The notes under the pieces: model-generated
What the model saw: the letters and a program-made list of their open reading frames with translations, nothing else
The model's database searches: none
What the model was told of the DNA's origin: nothing
NCBI GenBank assembly: GCA_046598935.1
Contig: JBKJHW010000129.1
Coordinates: 1-14,862, forward strand
Length of the DNA stretch: 14,862 nt
DNA from: SCUN01 sp046598935
GTDB taxonomy: Bacteria > Acidobacteriota > Vicinamibacteria > Vicinamibacterales > SCN-69-37
Direction of reading: 5' to 3'
In this document: positions 6,760 through 13,505 of the stretch, in pieces
How the letters are laid out: each line of letters starts with the position of its first letter
Position numbering within the stretch: the stretch's first letter is position 1
Translations under genes and position numbers: made by a program

Positions 6760-8130
6760 CTACATCACCGCGTCCAGCGCGTCGGCGACGGTCTTCACGC
6801 CCACGATCTGCATGCCTGTGGGCACATCGGCGCTCGACAAATTGCCGTCGGGCATCACGCACCGCGTGAACCCGAGCTGCTTCGCCTCACGAACCCGCAT
6901 CGCGGCTTGAGTCGCGCCACGGACTTCGCCCGCCAAACCGACTTCGCCGAAGATCACCGTGTCGCCGAGGATCGGCCGGTTGCGCAGGCTGGAGGCCACC
7001 GCTGCAAGCACGGCCAGATCGGCCGCCGGTTCCTCGACGGACATTCCGCCCGCCACATTCACAAACACATCGTCTGTCGCCAGGTTCAGGCCGGCTCGCT
7101 TATCGAGCACCGCCAGCAACAGGGCCAGACGGCCCTGGTCGAGGCCGAGCGCCGTGCGGCGCGCGTTGCCAAAGGTCGCCGAGCTGACAAGCGCCTGCAC
7201 CTCGACGAGGATCGGCCGTGAGCCCTCGATGCAGCACAACACCGCGGACCCCGGCGCCTGCTTGGGCCGCTCGGCGAGAAACAGCGCCGATGGATTCGGC
7301 ACGGCCTTCAGACCGTTGCCGGTCATCTCGAAGACACCCAGCTCGCTGATGGCGCCGAATCGATTCTTCACGGCACGCACGACGCGATGCGCGTGGTGGC
7401 GTTCGCCTTCAAAGTAGAGAACGGTATCGACGACGTGCTCGAGGACTTTCGGCCCGGCGAGGCTGCCGTCCTTCGTGACGTGGCCGACGAGAATGGTCGG
7501 CACGTTGTGGCCCTTCGCGTTGAAGAGGAGATCTGTCGCGGCCTGACGGACCTGGCCGACGCTGCCGGGCGCGGACGCGAGTTTCAACGAGAACACCGTC
7601 TGAATCGAGTCGACGATCAGCAATGCGGGTTTCACGCGCTGCGCCTCTTCGAGTACGCGCTCGACGCATGTCTCCGCCAGAAGGTAGAGCGGCGCGCGTC
7701 CGACGCCGAGGCGCTCGCCGCGCATCTTGATCTGGTGTTCGGATTCCTCGCCCGAGCAGTACAGCACGGGCCCGACCGTTCGCGCGAAATGCGCCGCGGC
7801 CTGCAGCAGCAACGTCGACTTCCCGATGCCCGGCTCGCCGCCAAGCAGCACGAGCGAGCCTGGCACAATGCCGCCGCCAAGCACGCGATCGAACTCGTCG
7901 ATGCCGGTCGACAGCCGCGCCGTCACGACCGCGTTCACATCGTCGTACAACTGAGCCTTGCCGCCCGACATTGCGGAGCTCGGTGCCTGCTTCATGCCGC
8001 CGGCCATCGGCGCCACGGTCTTTTCTTCGACGAACGAGTTCCAGCCGCCGCAGTCCGGGCAGCGGCCGAGCCATTTCGGCGACTGCGAGCCGCACTCAGT
8101 GCATGCGAATACTGTCTTTGGAGACTTCAT
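6760..8130 (-). CDS. radA: DNA repair protein RadA
   Basis: A RecA-related ATPase that promotes branch migration and processing of recombination intermediates. The 456 residues are full length. An N-terminal zinc finger uses Cys10, Cys13, Cys24 and Cys27 (CTECGSQSPKWLGRCPDCGG). The ATPase core has Walker A GEPGIGKS at 98-105 and LLIVDSIQTVF as Walker B at 170-180, and the RadA-specific KNRFG motif is at 255-259. A Lon-protease-like domain fills the C-terminal third (TDDVFVNVAGG from 352). The ATG at 8130 touches the end of the 147-bp inverted repeat and has no convincing Shine-Dalgarno. It lies downstream of alr in the same direction and converges with the lipoprotein gene. Confidence 0.97.
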   Translation of the reverse strand: MKSPKTVFACTECGSQSPKWLGRCPDCGGWNSFVEEKTVAPMAGGMKQAPSSAMSGGKAQLYDDVNAVVTARLSTGIDEFDRVLGGGIVPGSLVLLGGEPGIGKSTLLLQAAAHFARTVGPVLYCSGEESEHQIKMRGERLGVGRAPLYLLAETCVERVLEEAQRVKPALLIVDSIQTVFSLKLASAPGSVGQVRQAATDLLFNAKGHNVPTILVGHVTKDGSLAGPKVLEHVVDTVLYFEGERHHAHRVVRAVKNRFGAISELGVFEMTGNGLKAVPNPSALFLAERPKQAPGSAVLCCIEGSRPILVEVQALVSSATFGNARRTALGLDQGRLALLLAVLDKRAGLNLATDDVFVNVAGGMSVEEPAADLAVLAAVASSLRNRPILGDTVIFGEVGLAGEVRGATQAAMRVREAKQLGFTRCVMPDGNLSSADVPTGMQIVGVKTVADALDAVM

Positions 8131-8276
8131 GAATCTGGTTACCTGTTATCTGGTTATCTGGCTATTGGAATCTGGTTGTTTTGACGATCTGAGCATTTTC
8201 CCTGACTCCCCAAATAGCAAATGGCACTTAACAGATTCCAATGACCAGCTAACCAGATAACCAATAACCAGATTCA
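8130..8276. repeat. 147-bp inverted-repeat element filling the alr-radA gap
   Basis: The left arm (8130-8175) and right arm (8231-8276) are inverted copies matching at 39 of 46 positions by hand alignment, separated by 55 bases of unrelated sequence. Each arm begins TGAATCTGGTTA and carries TTATCTGGTT and TGGAATCTG; the left arm has GGTTATCTG-type words in tandem. The element ends 3 bases from the alr stop codon and touches the radA start codon, so it makes up almost the whole gap. No transposase and no clear target-site duplication were seen. It could be a MITE-like or REP-like element; the transcript would form a long hairpin ahead of radA. Confidence 0.8.
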
Positions 8277-8279
8277 CCG

Positions 8280-9428
8280 TCAATTGTCATATCGGCGTGC
8301 GATACGCGCGCCGAGACGACACAAGATCTCCCACGGAATGCCACCAATGGTCGCGGCCATTTCGCGCGCAGTGATTTCTTCGTCACCCTGCCGTCCGATA
8401 AAGACCACCTCGTCGCCCGGCGAGACATCGAGGCCCGTCACGTCGACGGTCAGCATGTCCATACAGACCGAGCCGACGATCGGCACACGGCGGCCTCCGA
8501 CGAGCGCCATACCCTTGTTGCTCAGCCGCGTATCGAGGCCGTCGGCGTATCCAGCCGGTACGACCGCGATGGTCTGCGCCCCGCCGGCCTGCCACCTCCG
8601 GCCGTACCCCACCGCTTCGCCCGGCCGCACGCCTTTCACAGAAACGATACGGCTCGAGAGTGACAGGGCAGGTCGCAGGTCGAGATCGGCCGCGTGCAGC
8701 GGCGGCGGGACGACGCCGTACAGAATGAGGCCCGGACGCACCCAGTCGTACCAGGTGCGGCTGTCGCGCAGCGTTGCCGCCGAATTCGCGAAGTGATGCC
8801 GGACGCCCCGCAGTCCCATCGCCCCGAGCGCAGCACGGCTTCGCTCGAACGCCGTGCGCTGATCTTCGAAGAACGGCGATTCGAGCTCGTCGGCGGTCGC
8901 GGCGTGGGAGTAAACCGCCGTCAACTTCAAGTGCGGGCTGGCGATCACCGGCGGAATCGAACGCGCCATGTTGTCGTGGCGAAAACCGAGCCGATTCATC
9001 CCCGTGTCGATTTTGAGATGGCACTCGAGGACGACGCCGCGCCGGGCCGCCGTCGCTTCGAGCTTCGTCGCGGCGCCCGGCGTCGATACCGTCGGCGTCA
9101 GTGAGAAATCGATGAGGCCGTCGAGGTCGCTGACACTCAAGGCGCCGAACACAAGAATCGGCAAGCGAATCCCGGCTTGCCGGAGCTCGACGCCTTCTTC
9201 GATATCGGCGCACGCGAGCATGTCGGCGCCCGCCGCTTCGAATGCGCGGCCGGCGTCTACGGCGCCGTGGCCATACGCGTTGGCTTTGACGACGGCTATC
9301 ACGCCGGTGCCGCCGGTGGCGCCGGTGCGGCTGGTGCCGCCGGTGCTCGTGTGCAACAGGTTGCGGATCGCGAGCAGGTTATGTTTCAACGCTGCTGCGC
9401 TGACCCTCGCGACCGTCGGCCGGATCAC
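8280..9428 (-). CDS. alr: Alanine racemase
   Basis: A PLP-dependent enzyme interconverting L- and D-alanine for peptidoglycan. The 382 residues suit the family. The PLP lysine is Lys48 in VVKANAYGHG; the catalytic Tyr275 lies in AVGYGRRW, with VCMDM at 321-325 and the barrel motif HLKIDTGMNRLGF at 137-149. An unusual Thr/Gly/Ser-rich segment at 27-42 (TSTGGTSRTGATGGTG) lies just before the PLP strand and is coded by a short GCCGGTG-type microsatellite (about 9300-9345). The start is GTG, overlapping the dnaB stop as GTGA, which suggests coupling. The stop is 3 bases from the inverted-repeat element. Confidence 0.96.
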   Translation of the reverse strand: MIRPTVARVSAAALKHNLLAIRNLLHTSTGGTSRTGATGGTGVIAVVKANAYGHGAVDAGRAFEAAGADMLACADIEEGVELRQAGIRLPILVFGALSVSDLDGLIDFSLTPTVSTPGAATKLEATAARRGVVLECHLKIDTGMNRLGFRHDNMARSIPPVIASPHLKLTAVYSHAATADELESPFFEDQRTAFERSRAALGAMGLRGVRHHFANSAATLRDSRTWYDWVRPGLILYGVVPPPLHAADLDLRPALSLSSRIVSVKGVRPGEAVGYGRRWQAGGAQTIAVVPAGYADGLDTRLSNKGMALVGGRRVPIVGSVCMDMLTVDVTGLDVSPGDEVVFIGRQGDEEITAREMAATIGGIPWEILCRLGARIARRYDN

Positions 9429-10762
9429 TGCCGTGCCTTGCTCAGGTTCTCGAATCGTGTGTATTGCTTGAGGAACGCAAGATTGACGTCGCCCGTGGGG
9501 CCGTTACGCTGCTTGCCGATGATGATCTTCGCCAGACCCTCTTTATTCGGGTCCCGCTCTTCAGGCGCGCCGTACATCTCTTCGCGATAGATGAAGAGCA
9601 CGACGTCCGCGTCCTGCTCGAGCGCGCCGGATTCGCGGAGGTCCGACAGCTGCGGCCGGTGGTCGGTGCGCGATTCGGATGCGCGGCTCAGCTGGCTCAG
9701 CGCAAGAATGGGAACGTTCAACTCCTTGGCGAGAATTTTCATCGATCGCGAGATCGCCGACATTTCCTGCTGCCGGTTCTCGAAGCGCCCGCGACCCTGC
9801 ATGAGCTGGAGGTAGTCGACCACGAGCATGTCGAGGCCGTGCTCCATCTTGAGCCGGCGCGACTTCGCGCGCATTTCCAAAACGCCGAGCGCCGCGGTGT
9901 CGTCGATGAAGACCTTCACGTCGTGCAGCTTCGACAGCGCGCCGGCGATGCGGTCGTAATCCTGCTCGCCGAGAAACCCGCCGCGGAAGCGGTGCGCATC
10001 CACACGCGCCTCCGACGTGAGGATACGCAGGAACAGCTGCTCCTTCGCCATTTCAAGGCTGAAGACGCCAACCGACTTCCCGCCCTCGATCGCCGCGTTG
10101 AGCGCGACGTTCATGACGAAGCTCGTTTTGCCCGCCGACGGCCGCGCCGCGACGATCACGAGGTCGCCGGCCTGAAAGCCCGACGTCAACTCGTCAAGAT
10201 CGGTAAATCCGCTCGGGACGCCGGTGACGAGCCCGCGATGCTGGGAGAGCTTCTCGAGCGTGCTATAGCTGGAATCCACCAGCGCGCCGAGCGGCACGAA
10301 GCCCTGGCGCAGCCGGCCTTCGGCAATCTGGAAGATGGACCGCTCCGCTTCGTCGAGCTGCGAGTCGGCGTCGGCCTCCGCATCGTACGCGCGGGTCAGC
10401 ACTTCGTTCGCCGAGGTAATCAGACTGCGAAGCGTGGATTTTTCCTTGACGATCCTGGAGTAGTACTCGACGTTGGCCGACCGCGGCACGCCGTCGGTCA
10501 GCTGGCTGATGTACGCGGGGCCGCCGACTTCATCAATTTCACCAGAGCGGGTCAGTTCGTCGGTGAGCGTGACGAGATCGACGGGCTGGTTGCGGTCCGT
10601 CAGGGAAACGATTTTTTCGAAGATCCGGCGATGCGCGTCGCGGAAGAAATCCTGCGCATCGATGACTTCCGCCGCCTGGTTGAACGCGTGGTTGTCGATC
10701 AGGATCGCACCAAGCACACTCTTCTCGGCTTCGAGGTTGTGCGGCAGGGTGCGATCCGACAT
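9425..10762 (-). CDS. dnaB: Replicative DNA helicase DnaB
   Basis: The hexameric replicative helicase that unwinds DNA at the fork. From the ATG at 10762 it has 445 residues, normal length. The N-terminal primase-interacting domain (PHNLEAEKSVLGAIL) spans about 5-105. The RecA-like domain has Walker A ARPSAGKT at 206-213, Walker B LVVDYLQL at 313-320, LSQLSR at 355-360 and KQRNGPTG at 417-424. No intein interrupts it. A GTG at 10774 is in frame, but the ATG is preferred because AGGTGG lies 8 bases before it within the shared leader repeat. It follows rplI in the ribosomal cluster and overlaps alr by 4 bases. Confidence 0.97.
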   Translation of the reverse strand: MSDRTLPHNLEAEKSVLGAILIDNHAFNQAAEVIDAQDFFRDAHRRIFEKIVSLTDRNQPVDLVTLTDELTRSGEIDEVGGPAYISQLTDGVPRSANVEYYSRIVKEKSTLRSLITSANEVLTRAYDAEADADSQLDEAERSIFQIAEGRLRQGFVPLGALVDSSYSTLEKLSQHRGLVTGVPSGFTDLDELTSGFQAGDLVIVAARPSAGKTSFVMNVALNAAIEGGKSVGVFSLEMAKEQLFLRILTSEARVDAHRFRGGFLGEQDYDRIAGALSKLHDVKVFIDDTAALGVLEMRAKSRRLKMEHGLDMLVVDYLQLMQGRGRFENRQQEMSAISRSMKILAKELNVPILALSQLSRASESRTDHRPQLSDLRESGALEQDADVVLFIYREEMYGAPEERDPNKEGLAKIIIGKQRNGPTGDVNLAFLKQYTRFENLSKARQ

Positions 10763-10763
10763 T

Positions 10764-10784
10764 TTCTGTACCACCTATTCCGTG
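10764..10784 (-). repeat. Leader repeat ahead of dnaB (single copy)
   Basis: A 21-bp sequence matching the tandem copies at 12724-12765 at 19 of 21 positions. On the minus strand its core is GGAATAGGTGGTACAGAA, ending one base before the dnaB ATG. AGGTGG within it serves as a Shine-Dalgarno-like site, 8 bases from ATG. The segment CCAC-GGAATAG-GTGG could also form a small 4-bp hairpin. Confidence 0.8.
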
Positions 10785-10802
10785 GATTGCGGCTTTACGT
10801 CC

Positions 10803-11255
10803 TTACTCAGCTGCGACGATCTTAACCGTCAACTCGGCGGTGACGTCACGGAACAGCTTGACGTGCACTTTGTGCTCGCCGACGGTCCTGAGCGCCTCCT
10901 CGAGGTGGATCTTCCGGCGATCGACCGTAAACTGGAGCGCCGCCAATGCATCGGCGATGTCCACGTTCGTCACCGACCCGAACAGCGTCTTGCTTTCGCC
11001 GACGCGGCGAGCGATCACGATGTCGATACCGGTCAGCTTGGCCGCCAGCGCCTGAGCGTCGGCGCGCTGTCCCGCTTCCTTGGCTTCCGCCACGGCGCGT
11101 TCGCGTTCGATCTGCTTTTTGTTTTCCGCCGTCACGACCAGCGCCAGCTTGCGCGGGAGCAGGAAGTTGCGCGCGTAACCGCTCGCGACCTTGACGACTT
11201 CGCCGCGGTCACCCAGGTGCTCGACGTGCTCTCGGAGAATTACTTCAATAGCCAT
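10803..11255 (-). CDS. rplI: Ribosomal protein bL9
   Basis: The large-subunit protein L9, 150 residues, normal length. The N-terminal RNA-binding domain is MAIEVILREHVEHLGDRGEV followed by VASGYARNFLLPRKLA. A long charged helix (about 50-75) leads to the C-terminal domain (LFGSVTNVDIADAL and HKVHVKLF). The start at 11255 is set by the conserved N-terminus, with GGGGGA about 8 bases upstream. It lies 14 bases after the rpsR stop. A 47-base gap, mostly the leader repeat, separates its end from the dnaB frame. Confidence 0.97.
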   Translation of the reverse strand: MAIEVILREHVEHLGDRGEVVKVASGYARNFLLPRKLALVVTAENKKQIERERAVAEAKEAGQRADAQALAAKLTGIDIVIARRVGESKTLFGSVTNVDIADALAALQFTVDRRKIHLEEALRTVGEHKVHVKLFRDVTAELTVKIVAAE

Positions 11256-11269
11256 CTCTATATCCCCCG

Positions 11270-11584
11270 TTAGTCCGTGACGTACGGAATGAGCGCGAGC
11301 TGGCGCGCGCGCTTGATCGCCGTCTGCAGGCCGCGCTGATGCAGCGCGCACACGCCCGAAATGCGGCGCGGCTGAATCTTGCCGCGTTCCGGGATGAACC
11401 CGGCCAGCAGCTTCACGTCCTTGTAGTTGATGTAGTCGATCTTGTCGACGCAGAACTTGCACACGCGGCGCCGGCGAAAGAAGCCGCCGCCACCGCGGCG
11501 TCCCTTGCCGTCCTTGTCTTTCTTGTCCTTGTCTTTGTCTTTGTCTTTACCGCGGCTTGCGCCGCGCTTTTCAAAGTCAGCCAT
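11270..11584 (-). CDS. rpsR: Ribosomal protein bS18, Lys/Asp-rich N-terminus
   Basis: The small-subunit protein S18, 104 residues against a usual 75-90. The conserved part is RRRRVCKFCVDKIDYINYKD, then FIPERGKIQPRRISGVC and HQRGLQTAIKRARQLALIPY. An N-terminal extension holds alternating Lys and Asp (KDKDKDKDKKDKD) coded by a GACAAA hexamer repeat (about 11512-11553), then a Gly/Arg stretch. Cys residues in VCKFC and GVC make this the Cys-containing (zinc-type) form. The start shares one base with the rpsF stop (TAATG), and GAGGTG lies about 8 bases upstream inside rpsF. S18 binds S6 on the platform, matching the neighbour. Confidence 0.96.
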   Translation of the reverse strand: MADFEKRGASRGKDKDKDKDKKDKDGKGRRGGGGFFRRRRVCKFCVDKIDYINYKDVKLLAGFIPERGKIQPRRISGVCALHQRGLQTAIKRARQLALIPYVTD

Positions 11585-12099
11585 TACCGGTCACCTCTAT
11601 CGCCACGGTCGCCACGGTCTCCGCGTTCGCCGCGGTCCGCACTCGGGACAAAGCCCGCATCGCCCATCACATCATCGTCGTCAGCATCCTCGCGATGGCG
11701 CCGGCGTTCGGCTTCCGTCGGTTCCGGCGGCAGGCCGCGCTTCACGCGGCGGGTGGCCATCGAGGATTTGCGGTTCGTGGCGGCGCGCTCGGCCATCGCG
11801 AGATCTTCGTCCACGCGAACGATGAGGTGGCGCACCACCGTATCGATCACGCGAAGACGACGGTCAAGCTCGGCGGTCATCGCGCCCGGGCCGTCAATGA
11901 CTTCCATGACGTACACGCCTTCGCGCTGGCCGGCGATCTCGTATGCCAGGCGCTTGCGGCCCCAGTTTTCAGTTTTGGCGACCGAGCCGCCAAACCGTTC
12001 GGCGATGGCGACGATCTGCGTGTGCAGATCGGCCAACACCTGGTCGGTGACTTCCGGTGCCGTGATGTAGATCAGTTCGTACTGCCGTGCCTTGCTCAT
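11584..12099 (-). CDS. rpsF: Ribosomal protein bS6 with low-complexity tail
   Basis: The small-subunit protein S6, partner of S18. From the ATG at 12099 it has 171 residues, longer than the usual 95-135. The fold covers about 1-100 (RQYELIYITAPEVT, NWGRKRLAYEI, GVYVMEVIDGPG, HLIVRVDE). The tail from about 115 is charged and ends in four Gly-Asp-Arg repeats coded by 9-bp units (11587-11625), after an acidic patch (EDADDDD). AGGAGG lies 3 bases before this ATG, rather close; an ATG at 12117 would add MSTRRH and is possible. No ssb lies between rpsF and rpsR, unlike many bacteria. It is coupled to rpsR by one shared base. Confidence 0.94.
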   Translation of the reverse strand: MSKARQYELIYITAPEVTDQVLADLHTQIVAIAERFGGSVAKTENWGRKRLAYEIAGQREGVYVMEVIDGPGAMTAELDRRLRVIDTVVRHLIVRVDEDLAMAERAATNRKSSMATRRVKRGLPPEPTEAERRRHREDADDDDVMGDAGFVPSADRGERGDRGDRGDRGDR

Positions 12100-12121
12100 A
12101 TGCCTCCTTGTGGACATTCAG

Positions 12122-12145
12122 GCCGCTCTCCACATTGAGAGCGGC
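12122..12145 (-). promoter_or_regulatory. Perfect hairpin in the rpsF leader
   Basis: GCCGCTCTC (12122-12130) and GAGAGCGGC (12137-12145) form a 9-bp perfect stem with a 6-base loop, between the pth stop (12159) and rpsF. No U-tract follows on either strand, so it is not a standard terminator. rpsF leaders in other bacteria carry an RNA structure bound by the S6:S18 dimer for feedback control; this hairpin sits in the right place, but its match to that motif was not established. Confidence 0.5.
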
Positions 12146-12158
12146 AAGGAGCGTGCTA

Positions 12159-12722
12159 TTAATCGCGATTGAAGACGTTCATCGTCTTCGCCAGGCCGTC
12201 GCTCACAAATAACTCGACTGCCTCGGCCGCCCGTGTGATCGCGTTTCTCACGTCGGGCTGTTCCTGCGGCGTGAACATCGCCAACACATGGTCGGCAAGA
12301 TCACGCTGTGAATCACCCCGTCCGACGCCGATGCGCAGCCGGGAGTAGTCCATCGTGCCAAGATGCTGCGCGACTGACCGGAGGCCGTTGTGCCCGCCTT
12401 CCGATCCCGTGCCGCGCAACCGAAGCCGCCCCACGGGCAGATTCACTTCGTCGGTGACGATCAACACATCACCGGCGTCGATCTTGAAGTACCGCATCAG
12501 GCCGCCGACGGCCTCACCGCTCAGGTTCATGAAGGTGAGCGGCTTGACGAGCAGAATCACCTCGCCGTTTCCCCGCCACTTGCCCATCACCGCATCGACT
12601 GGGGCGGCTTCGAGAAGCACTTCATGCCGCCGCGTCAATTCGTCGATGACTTCGAACCCGACGTTGTGACGCGTCCCGAGGTACTGCCGGCCCGGATTTC
12701 CCAAACCGGCAATTAGCTTCAT
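12159..12722 (-). CDS. pth: Peptidyl-tRNA hydrolase
   Basis: Releases tRNA from peptidyl-tRNA that has dropped off the ribosome. It has 187 residues, normal for bacterial Pth. The catalytic His19 lies in GTRHNVGFEV, Asn66 in TFMNLSGE, Asp91 in VTDEVNLPVG, and Asn112 in GGHNGLRS. The ATG at 12722 is preferred over an in-frame GTG at 12734 because MKLIAGLGNPG is the conserved N-terminus and AGGTGG lies 8 bases upstream. That ribosome binding site is part of a 21-bp leader repeat, present here in two tandem copies. It lies between rplY and rpsF, the usual position in this gene order. Confidence 0.97.
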   Translation of the reverse strand: MKLIAGLGNPGRQYLGTRHNVGFEVIDELTRRHEVLLEAAPVDAVMGKWRGNGEVILLVKPLTFMNLSGEAVGGLMRYFKIDAGDVLIVTDEVNLPVGRLRLRGTGSEGGHNGLRSVAQHLGTMDYSRLRIGVGRGDSQRDLADHVLAMFTPQEQPDVRNAITRAAEAVELFVSDGLAKTMNVFNRD

Positions 12723-12723
12723 C

Positions 12724-12765
12724 TTCAGTACCACCTACTCCGTGTTCAGTACCACCTACTCCGTG
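12724..12765 (-). repeat. Tandem leader repeat ahead of pth (two exact copies)
   Basis: Two exact 21-bp copies (12724-12744 and 12745-12765) fill the rplY-pth gap. On the minus strand the core is GGAGTAGGTGGTACTGAA. The copy nearest pth ends one base before its ATG and supplies AGGTGG at 8-base spacing. The other copy starts one base after the rplY stop and has no start codon at its end. A 19/21 match stands before dnaB (10764-10784). Confidence 0.9.
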
Positions 12766-12766
12766 G

Positions 12767-13465
12767 CTACTTCTTCTTCTCAGCCTTTTCAGCGCCCTTG
12801 GCCGGAGCTGCGGCATCAGCAACTTCGTCCTTCTTGCCCTTCTTGGCCACTTCCGGCTCGGCCGCGGCGGTCGTCGCGCCGGCAACCGGCGTGACCACTT
12901 CCTCAACCTTCGGCATGACCACGTGGACGATCAGCAGATCGGCGGCGGTGACCGCCTTCCACTTGTTGTCGCCCGCGATGTCACGCACACGCACGCCCTG
13001 GTGCAGCATGAGTTCGGTGATGTCGATATCGATGTGTTCCGGAATGTCGGCCGGGAGCACTTCGATCTCGATCTCGCGGTTGACGAATTCGACCACGCCG
13101 CCTTGCGCCTTGACGCCCTTGGCTTCGCCGACCAGGTGGACCGGGACGGTGAGCGTGAGGGCTTTGTCCATCGCGACCTTGTAGAAGTCCGCGTGGATGA
13201 GGCGGTGGCTGACCGGCTCGATCTGATAATCCTTGACGAGCACGCGCGTGGCGCCGGCGCCGTCGAGCTTGAGCGAGATGAGCGTGTTCACGCCCGATTT
13301 CGAGTGCAGGATCTTCGAGAGCGCCTTCGGGTCGACCGAGAGGGAAACCGCTTCCTTCGAGTCACCACCGTAGAGCACTGCCGGGATTTTTCCGGCGCGG
13401 CGCGTGCGCCCCGCTTCGTTGTCGCCGAATGTATTCCGCTTGACCGCTTCGAGTGTCGAATCCAT
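12767..13465 (-). CDS. rplY: Ribosomal protein bL25, long CTC form
   Basis: The 5S rRNA-binding protein L25 of the general stress protein CTC/TL5 type, 232 residues. The N-terminal L25 domain (about 1-95) includes GKIPAVLYGGDSKEAVSLSV, VLVKDYQIEPVSHRLIHADF. The C-terminal TL5 domain (about 96-185) includes VPVHLVGEAKGVKAQGG, LPADIPEHIDIDI. The tail from about 190 is rich in Ala, Lys and Glu and probably disordered. The ATG at 13465 is set by the family N-terminus, with GAGGAAA about 7 bases upstream; the frame stays open further upstream without similarity. It lies 40 bases after prs and 44 before pth. Confidence 0.96.
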   Translation of the reverse strand: MDSTLEAVKRNTFGDNEAGRTRRAGKIPAVLYGGDSKEAVSLSVDPKALSKILHSKSGVNTLISLKLDGAGATRVLVKDYQIEPVSHRLIHADFYKVAMDKALTLTVPVHLVGEAKGVKAQGGVVEFVNREIEIEVLPADIPEHIDIDITELMLHQGVRVRDIAGDNKWKAVTAADLLIVHVVMPKVEEVVTPVAGATTAAAEPEVAKKGKKDEVADAAAPAKGAEKAEKKK

Positions 13466-13505
13466 TTCTGCTTTCCTCTTTACCTGCAACCCAAACGCGG
13501 GCTGA

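Noticed and set aside
8130..8276. CRISPR array
   Set aside because: The repeated words are inverted, not evenly spaced direct repeats with unique spacers, and no cas genes are near.
9464..10825. Long plus-strand open frame of 453 codons opposite dnaB
   Set aside because: It is antisense to an unambiguous dnaB; the translation is Arg/Ala/His-rich without motifs, as expected from GC-rich mirror frames.
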